From assembly GCA_902782785.1 (NCBI GenBank), contig CACZOH010000252.1, positions 1 through 10,457 on the forward strand: a stretch of DNA of 10,457 nt, in the 5' to 3' direction. Both the position numbers and the translations under genes were made by a program. Below the pieces are notes generated by a model. It saw nothing but the letters and a program-made list of their open reading frames with translations. It was not told the DNA's origin and ran no database searches. This document shows positions 5,738-10,457 of the stretch, piece after piece. Positions within the stretch are counted from its first letter, which is position 1, and each line of letters starts with the position of its first letter. The DNA comes from an uncultured Ruminococcus sp. (GTDB lineage: Bacteria > Bacillota > Clostridia > Oscillospirales > CAG-272).

Positions 5738-7146
5738 TTTTTGTTCCTCTCGTCTATCAGTTTTTCAAACGCCTCCACGGCGCGCTCGAGACCTACCGAG
5801 CGGCTCGCCTTGAACAGTATGACGTCGTTCGGCAGGCACCTGTCGAGTATCGTCCTCGCCGCTTCTTCAAAAGGCGTGTTATCCTCAAAGCAGATTATAT
5901 TGTCCTCTTTCATTCCCTCTATCAGCGCGCCGACGCCGTATTCCTTGGCCGCTTCGCCGTACGTATAGAGGTAATTGAGCCCGAGATCGAACGCGGACAT
6001 ACCGACGTCGCGGTGCATTGCCGCGGAATTGTCGCCGAGCTCGTTCATCTGTCCGAGAAGCGCGTGCGTTCTGCCGCTGCATTCTCGCACGAGCATCATA
6101 AGCGCGGAAAGCGACGCCTTCATAGACTCCGGCGCGGCGTTGTAGCAGTCGCAAAGTATTGTGTAATCGCCTTTTTTATAAACCTTCTGCCGCATACCCG
6201 TGTTTTCAAACGCGGCGATACCGGCCTTTATATCCGTATCGTTCATACCGGATACTCTGCCGCATATATACGCCGCGGCGGCGTTATACACGTTGTGCAT
6301 ACCGACTGTATCCGCGGTTATGCCGTAGACCGTCATGCCGTCCGGGCGTCTGAGATCGAATTTGAGACCGCCCGCGTGGAATTCCGGATTAGTTATCCTG
6401 TAATCCGCTTCCTCGTTTATGAAAGCGTAGTAAAGTACGTTGTATTTTTCTTTAAGCCTGCCGCGCTCACGCCATAAAAGTCTGTCGTCTCCGTTCAGTA
6501 TGAGATACGCTCCGTCAGACATCCCCGCGGTTATTTCAAGCTTGGCTTTCAGTATGTTTTCCTGACTGCCCAGTATCTGCATATGAGAGGTGCCGATATT
6601 CGTTATAACGGCGACATCCGGCTTTGCTATTTCCGACATTGTCTCTATTTCGTGAAGTCCGCTCATACCCATTTCAAGCACGAGCGCCTCGCAGCCCTCC
6701 TTAACGTCAAGGACCGTCAGAGGCAGACCTATTATGCTGTTGTAGTTTCCTATCGTTTTCTGCGCCTTGAAGCCGTGGCTTATGACGGAATAGACGAATT
6801 CTTTGGTCGTCGTCTTTCCGACGGAGCCGGTCACCGCAAACACCTTCGGACGCCGTCCGTCAAGAAATTTCTTTGACATAAGCTGCAGCGCCTTCAGCGC
6901 GTCGGGCACCACTATGCAGTTTCCTCTCTCCGAGCGGCGCTCGCCCAGAAGGCAGGACGCGCCGGCGTCCGCCGCCGCCTCAAGAAATCTGTTGCCGTCC
7001 GTGTTTTCTCCCTTGAGCGCCACGAACATCGCGCCCTCCGTGACCTTTCTCGAATCAGTCACAAAGGATTTTATTTCCGCACGGGGGTCACCGTATAAAA
7101 TTCCCTCGCAAAGCTTTGCCGCAGTTTCAGATGTCATTATTGCCAT
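5734..7146 (-). CDS. murF: UDP-MurNAc-tripeptide--D-Ala-D-Ala ligase MurF
   Basis: MurF is the cytoplasmic ATP-dependent Mur ligase that adds D-Ala-D-Ala to UDP-MurNAc-tripeptide, completing the pentapeptide. The 470-residue product has an N-terminal UDP-binding domain (about 1-100) with the DSRKVTEGAMFVALKGE pattern (31-47). The central domain carries the P-loop TGSVGKTTTKE (106-116), GNYNSIIGLPLT (133-144), LEMGMSGLHEI (157-167) and NIGTSHMQILGS (183-194), with the carbamylated-lysine region near 200-202. The C-terminal domain has DCYNAAPESM (333-342) and KASRSVGLE (446-454), where family members often read KGSR. ATG at 7144-7146 is supported by GGAGG 8 nt upstream. It overlaps murE by 20 nt; a second ATG at codon 4 would shorten the overlap to 11 nt but fits the RBS less well. 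The stop is TGA, within the ATGA shared with mraY. Confidence 0.97.
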   Translation of the reverse strand: MAIMTSETAAKLCEGILYGDPRAEIKSFVTDSRKVTEGAMFVALKGENTDGNRFLEAAADAGASCLLGERRSERGNCIVVPDALKALQLMSKKFLDGRRPKVFAVTGSVGKTTTKEFVYSVISHGFKAQKTIGNYNSIIGLPLTVLDVKEGCEALVLEMGMSGLHEIETMSEIAKPDVAVITNIGTSHMQILGSQENILKAKLEITAGMSDGAYLILNGDDRLLWRERGRLKEKYNVLYYAFINEEADYRITNPEFHAGGLKFDLRRPDGMTVYGITADTVGMHNVYNAAAAYICGRVSGMNDTDIKAGIAAFENTGMRQKVYKKGDYTILCDCYNAAPESMKASLSALMMLVRECSGRTHALLGQMNELGDNSAAMHRDVGMSAFDLGLNYLYTYGEAAKEYGVGALIEGMKEDNIICFEDNTPFEEAARTILDRCLPNDVILFKASRSVGLERAVEAFEKLIDERNKK

Positions 7147-8566
7147 TTCGGTTTCCTCCGCAGTTGAAATCTTTTATTATCCGCGCCTCCGAAAACGGAT
7201 GCGTTCCGTTTTTATCTATCTCGTAATCCTCGTGTCCCTTGCCCGCAAGAAGCACGGTATCGCCTTCTTTTGCGGTCAAAAGCGCTTTTATTATCGCGTT
7301 TTTTCTGTTTTCCTCTGTTGTATATACCGCGTTTTTGTCAACGCCTTTCAGTATATCCTTTATGATATCCGCCGTATCCTCGCTTCTGCTGTTGTCTGCG
7401 GTTATGACCGTAAAATCGGCGAGCCTTGACGACACCGCGCCCATAAGACGGCGCTTGTTTCTGTCCCTGTCTCCGCCGCAGCCGAATACGCATATCAGCC
7501 GTCCGCGGCATATCTGCCGGCAGGCGATGAGCGCGTTTTCAAGAGCGTCGGGCGTGTGCGCGTAGTCTATTATTATATCCGCGCCGTTTTTTGATTTGTG
7601 CATCTCAAATCTGCCGGCGACCGCGTCAAAAGAGGAGAGCGCGGAAGACGCGTCCTTTACGTCAAATCCCGCAAGCTCCGCCAGACAAAGCGCCGTCAGA
7701 GCGTTGTATACGTTGAATTTGCCGCAGACGCCGATCTTACAGACGGCGGATTTCATACCGTGATAAACGAATTCGGCTCCGTTCTTATCGAGCCTTGTGA
7801 TCTTTGCCGTAAAATCCCCGTCGTATAAGGAAAAATGCGGACAGTCTATTCTTTTTGTATATACGTCGTCGCCGTTCGATACGAATTTATCGCACAGCGG
7901 GATAAGCTGTTTTTTTGAATTGAAATAATTGTCAAGCGTTTTGTGGTAATCGAGGTGATCCTCCGTCAGATTCGTCATCGCGCCGGCGTCAAATCTGCAC
8001 GGTACGAGTTTTTTGTAATCGAGCGCGTGGGAGGACGCCTCAAGCACGCCGTAATCCGCGCCCGATCTTACCCCTTCCGACAGATACCGGTAAAGCTCGT
8101 GCGGATCGGGCGTCGTCTGAGTCGATCTGTGTGATACGCCGGAGACGATATTTCCGACCCCGCCGATCAGCACGGCGCTTTTTTCGCCTTTGATCTTTGT
8201 TATGACGTGATACAGCATCGACGTGGTCGTCGTTTTGCCGTTCGTTCCCGTTACCGCGAAAAGCCTGAGCTTTTTCTGCGGCGCGTCATAAAGGTTTGCG
8301 CACAATTCCGCGTACGCCGCCTTTGCGTCCGGGACCGTGATATATTTACAGCCGCATTCCGGCTTATGTTCGGAGACGATAATCCCTTTGCGGTCCAGAG
8401 CGTCTTTTATATACTCTTCTCCGTTTTTATGCTCGCCGCGGTACGCGCAGAACAGCGCGCCGGGCGTTGTTTTATCCGAGTTATTTACAACATCCTTTAC
8501 GTCGGCGTCAGGCTCCGCGTTCGTTTCAAGAACGGGGACGCCGTAAAGAATATCGCGTAATATCAA
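7127..8566 (-). CDS. murE: UDP-MurNAc-L-Ala-D-Glu--diamino acid ligase MurE (probably meso-diaminopimelate type), TTG start
   Basis: MurE adds the third residue of the stem peptide to UDP-MurNAc-L-Ala-D-Glu in the cytoplasm. The 479-residue product has the N-terminal domain with NNSDKTTPGALFCAYRG (28-44), P-loop GTNGKTTT (107-114), TTPDP (151-155), EASSHALDYKKL (176-187), TNLTEDHLDYH (198-208) with the carbamylated lysine just after it, YAHTPDAL (335-342), FGCGGDRDRNKR (361-372) and GKGHEDYE (442-449). The specificity loop reads DNSR (391-394) instead of DNPR, the meso-diaminopimelate signature. Asp, Asn and Arg are kept and the later GHE glutamate is present, so diaminopimelate remains the likely substrate. 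Translation starts at TTG (8564-8566): the residues ILRDILYGV directly after it match the family N-terminus, and no nearby in-frame ATG fits. The PBP stop is 9 nt upstream. The C-terminal tail is rich in Gly and Asn. Confidence 0.96.
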   Translation of the reverse strand: MILRDILYGVPVLETNAEPDADVKDVVNNSDKTTPGALFCAYRGEHKNGEEYIKDALDRKGIIVSEHKPECGCKYITVPDAKAAYAELCANLYDAPQKKLRLFAVTGTNGKTTTTSMLYHVITKIKGEKSAVLIGGVGNIVSGVSHRSTQTTPDPHELYRYLSEGVRSGADYGVLEASSHALDYKKLVPCRFDAGAMTNLTEDHLDYHKTLDNYFNSKKQLIPLCDKFVSNGDDVYTKRIDCPHFSLYDGDFTAKITRLDKNGAEFVYHGMKSAVCKIGVCGKFNVYNALTALCLAELAGFDVKDASSALSSFDAVAGRFEMHKSKNGADIIIDYAHTPDALENALIACRQICRGRLICVFGCGGDRDRNKRRLMGAVSSRLADFTVITADNSRSEDTADIIKDILKGVDKNAVYTTEENRKNAIIKALLTAKEGDTVLLAGKGHEDYEIDKNGTHPFSEARIIKDFNCGGNRNGNNDI

Positions 8567-8577
8567 ACGTTATACCT
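8564..8577 (-). promoter_or_regulatory. TTG start and weak ribosome binding site of murE
   Basis: On the minus strand AGG (8575-8577) overlaps the PBP stop codon TAG and lies 8 nt before the TTG start. This is a weak Shine-Dalgarno combined with a non-ATG start, so murE translation probably relies on ribosomes finishing the PBP gene and may be set lower than that of its neighbours. Confidence 0.7.
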
Positions 8578-10457
8578 AATCCTGAAGTAATGTGTGATCG
8601 TCAAGCTCCGTTATCCTGAATTCGACGCTTATAACCGAGCCTTCTCTGACCGTCGAGTTCGCCTCGGGGTACTGCTTCACGGCGTAGCACGCGGCGGAGG
8701 AGGACGGCGTTCCGAGCAGCGATATGTTCAATCCTCTGCCTGACAAAAGCTCTTTGCACTCCTGTACGCTCCTGCCGACGAGGTCCGGCACCGTGACCGT
8801 CTTTTCGTTTATATCGTCCGTGGCGTAAAGCAGGATCCTGCCGCCGTTCACCGTCATTTCCGTATTCGGCGCGGGCATCTGAGCTCGCACCGTGCCGCCC
8901 GTTCCTATGACCGTCGCGGTCAGTCCGAGCTTCTTTATGCTCTCCGAGGCGGCATCTACGCTCATACCGGCATAATCGCCCGCCGTCACGCTTCTGTATT
9001 TTTCGTCGTCCGCGGAATATTCGGGCAGATAGCCGAGATACGGGAGCACCTCGCTCATGATCTTACTGTTGTACGGCGCGGCGATCATCGAGCCCTCTTC
9101 GCGCGAGAGCGTCGGCTCGTCTACTATGACTATCATGGATACGGCCGCGTCGTCCGCCGGAGCTATGGAAATACACGACGCAACGCGCAGCGAATATCCG
9201 CCTTCTTTGTCCTTTTTGTCTCTTTTTTCACTCGTACCCGTTTTGGCGGCGACCTTATAGCCTTTTACTCCCGCGTTTGAGGAGCCGAGCCTGTTTGCGA
9301 CGCCCTCTTCGAGCACGTTCATTATTTCGTTTGCGACCTTTTTTGATACCACCTGTCTTTTTATATTCGTCTCAAAATCGACTATAACGTTGCCCTTGTC
9401 GTCCTCTATGCGTTTGACGAGGTGCGGCGTCACGAGATTGCCGTCGTTTGCAAGGCTCGATACCGCGGTGAGCTGCTGTATCGCCGTCGTTTTGAACGTC
9501 TGACCGAAGGAATATACGGCTAACTCAACGTTGTTGAAGTCCTTTTCGGCGTGGTATATGCCCGCCGCCTCGCCCGGGAGGTCTATGCCCGTGAGCGAGG
9601 TGTAGCCATAAGCCTCGTAATAATCGTAGAACGTATCCTCGCCTATTTTCTCAGCCGTCATCATCATAACGGGGTTGCAGGACTGCTGTAAGCCCAGATC
9701 GAACGTCAGCGCTCCGTGTCCCTCCGTCTTGTGGCAGCGTACCTTGCCGTAGCCCGGGACCATATGATAGCCGGGACAGTAAAACGGCGTGCTGTGCGTG
9801 ACGAGCGCTTCCTCAAGCGCGATCGAGCAGGTAAGAGGTTTGAAGGTGGAGCCCGGCTCGTATAAGTCGTTTATCGCCTTGTTTTTCCACATCTCCATCA
9901 AAAGCGTGGTGTTGTACTTTAAATATTCTTCGCTGCCCTTCTCGTATTCACTGTTTTCAAGCAGCTTCTGTGATTTTTCGTCAAGCGTATACGGGTCGTT
10001 GCAGTCAAAATCCGGCTTTGTCGCCATCGCGAGAATGCCGCCGGTCTTCGGGTCCATTATGATGCCCGTCACTCTGTTGTCCGCGCCCGACTCCTCAAGA
10101 CATTCTTCAAGATACTTTTCAAGTATGGACTGAAGCGTCTGGTCGATCGTTAAGACGAGCTTGTAGCCGTTCTGCGGCTCGATATACTGCTCGTAATCGT
10201 ACGGCATATCCTGACCGAGCCCGTTTTTCGCCGTTATTATTTTACCGTCAACGCCGGTGAGATATTCATTGTACTGATATTCAAGTCCGTAAAGGCCCTG
10301 ATTGTCCGAGCCGACGAAGCCGAGGACGTGGGACAGCAGGTTTGAAAACGGGTAATATCTCGTAGACGACGTGACAAGATGGACGGATCTCAGACTGTAT
10401 TTGTTTATGAAGGCGCGGACCATATCCGCCTCTTCCTTCTCGACGTTTTTCTTGATC
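8576..10457 (-). CDS. ftsI: Class B penicillin-binding protein, FtsI/SpoVD type with two PASTA domains (5' end missing)
   Basis: This is a D,D-transpeptidase that crosslinks glycan strands at the septum, acting outside the membrane with FtsW. The frame stays open to the right window edge, with 626 residues visible; the N-terminal cytoplasmic part, the membrane anchor and the start of the dimerisation domain are missing. An ATG at 10421-10423 is internal, since 11 upstream in-frame codons continue the family pattern. Counting from that Met, active-site motifs are STFK (192-195), SCN (248-250) and KTG (394-396), with RYYPFSNLLSHVLGFVG (22-38) in the dimerisation region. Two PASTA repeats follow at about 480-537 and 541-606; the second begins TVTVPDLVGRS. 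The stop is TAG. PASTA domains and murE next door fit Firmicute SpoVD or PBP2B; vegetative FtsI versus sporulation SpoVD cannot be settled here. Confidence 0.93.
   Translation of the reverse strand, partial: IKKNVEKEEADMVRAFINKYSLRSVHLVTSSTRYYPFSNLLSHVLGFVGSDNQGLYGLEYQYNEYLTGVDGKIITAKNGLGQDMPYDYEQYIEPQNGYKLVLTIDQTLQSILEKYLEECLEESGADNRVTGIIMDPKTGGILAMATKPDFDCNDPYTLDEKSQKLLENSEYEKGSEEYLKYNTTLLMEMWKNKAINDLYEPGSTFKPLTCSIALEEALVTHSTPFYCPGYHMVPGYGKVRCHKTEGHGALTFDLGLQQSCNPVMMMTAEKIGEDTFYDYYEAYGYTSLTGIDLPGEAAGIYHAEKDFNNVELAVYSFGQTFKTTAIQQLTAVSSLANDGNLVTPHLVKRIEDDKGNVIVDFETNIKRQVVSKKVANEIMNVLEEGVANRLGSSNAGVKGYKVAAKTGTSEKRDKKDKEGGYSLRVASCISIAPADDAAVSMIVIVDEPTLSREEGSMIAAPYNSKIMSEVLPYLGYLPEYSADDEKYRSVTAGDYAGMSVDAASESIKKLGLTATVIGTGGTVRAQMPAPNTEMTVNGGRILLYATDDINEKTVTVPDLVGRSVQECKELLSGRGLNISLLGTPSSSAACYAVKQYPEANSTVREGSVISVEFRITELDDHTLLQD

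Noticed and set aside
7137..7146. The second ATG of murF as the true start
   Set aside because: GGAGG lies 8 nt from the first ATG but 17 nt from the second, so the first is preferred; the difference is only three residues.
6803..7429. A 208-residue plus-strand open frame across the murF-murE junction
   Set aside because: It lies antisense to two well-supported ligases, with no recognisable motif; long antisense frames are expected from the codon bias here.
10421..10423. ATG as the real start of the PBP gene
   Set aside because: In-frame codons continue upstream to the window edge and match the dimerisation-domain pattern of the family, and a start here would lack the membrane anchor.
1..10457. 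Mobile elements, CRISPR arrays, tRNA or rRNA genes, or a novel defence or biosynthetic system
   Set aside because: Almost the entire window is occupied by conserved dcw genes with short junctions; no regularly spaced repeats, transposase motifs or RNA gene signatures were seen.

Overview
The window is the central and distal part of a division and cell wall (dcw) cluster from a Gram-positive bacterium of class Clostridia. The protein style points to an Oscillospirales-like gut lineage, and base composition looks close to balanced by eye. Evidence for this placement: a PASTA-bearing class B PBP next to murE, a short FtsQ/DivIB with a POTRA domain, good AGGAGG/AGAGGA-type ribosome binding sites, an FtsZ of firmicute type, and tight head-to-tail packing. 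Every supportable gene is on the minus strand, so the cluster reads from the right end of the window to the left.

In transcription order: a 5'-truncated FtsI/SpoVD-type penicillin-binding protein with two C-terminal PASTA domains (10457 to 8576), murE (8566 to 7127), murF (7146 to 5734), mraY (5737 to 4730), ftsW/spoVE (4730 to 3468), murG (3461 to 2349) and ftsQ/divIB (2352 to 1474). After a 132-nt AT-rich gap with a likely sigma-A promoter comes ftsZ (1341 to 148). A GC-rich hairpin (about 79-115) probably ends or attenuates the cluster. The first 22 codons of an unidentified membrane or secreted protein run off the left edge (66 to 1).

The genes form one pathway. MurE and MurF finish the UDP-MurNAc-pentapeptide. 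MraY loads it onto undecaprenyl phosphate to give lipid I, and MurG adds GlcNAc to give lipid II. FtsW polymerises lipid II and the PBP crosslinks it at the septum; FtsQ/DivIB and FtsZ belong to the divisome that directs this. Gene junctions are 9-nt gap, 20-nt overlap, 4-nt overlap, 1-nt overlap, 6-nt gap and 4-nt overlap, which implies a single translationally coupled operon up to ftsQ.

I do not see an undescribed system here; the region is a conserved housekeeping cluster. The points worth a second look are modest: murD is missing from its usual place between mraY and ftsW, MurE has DNSR instead of the usual DNPR motif, murE starts with TTG, FtsW has QPTD where QPSE is usual, FtsZ lacks a recognisable canonical C-terminal peptide and no ftsA precedes it, murG lacks a well-placed Shine-Dalgarno, and the ftsQ-ftsZ gap holds three T-rich TGCA repeats beside the promoter.
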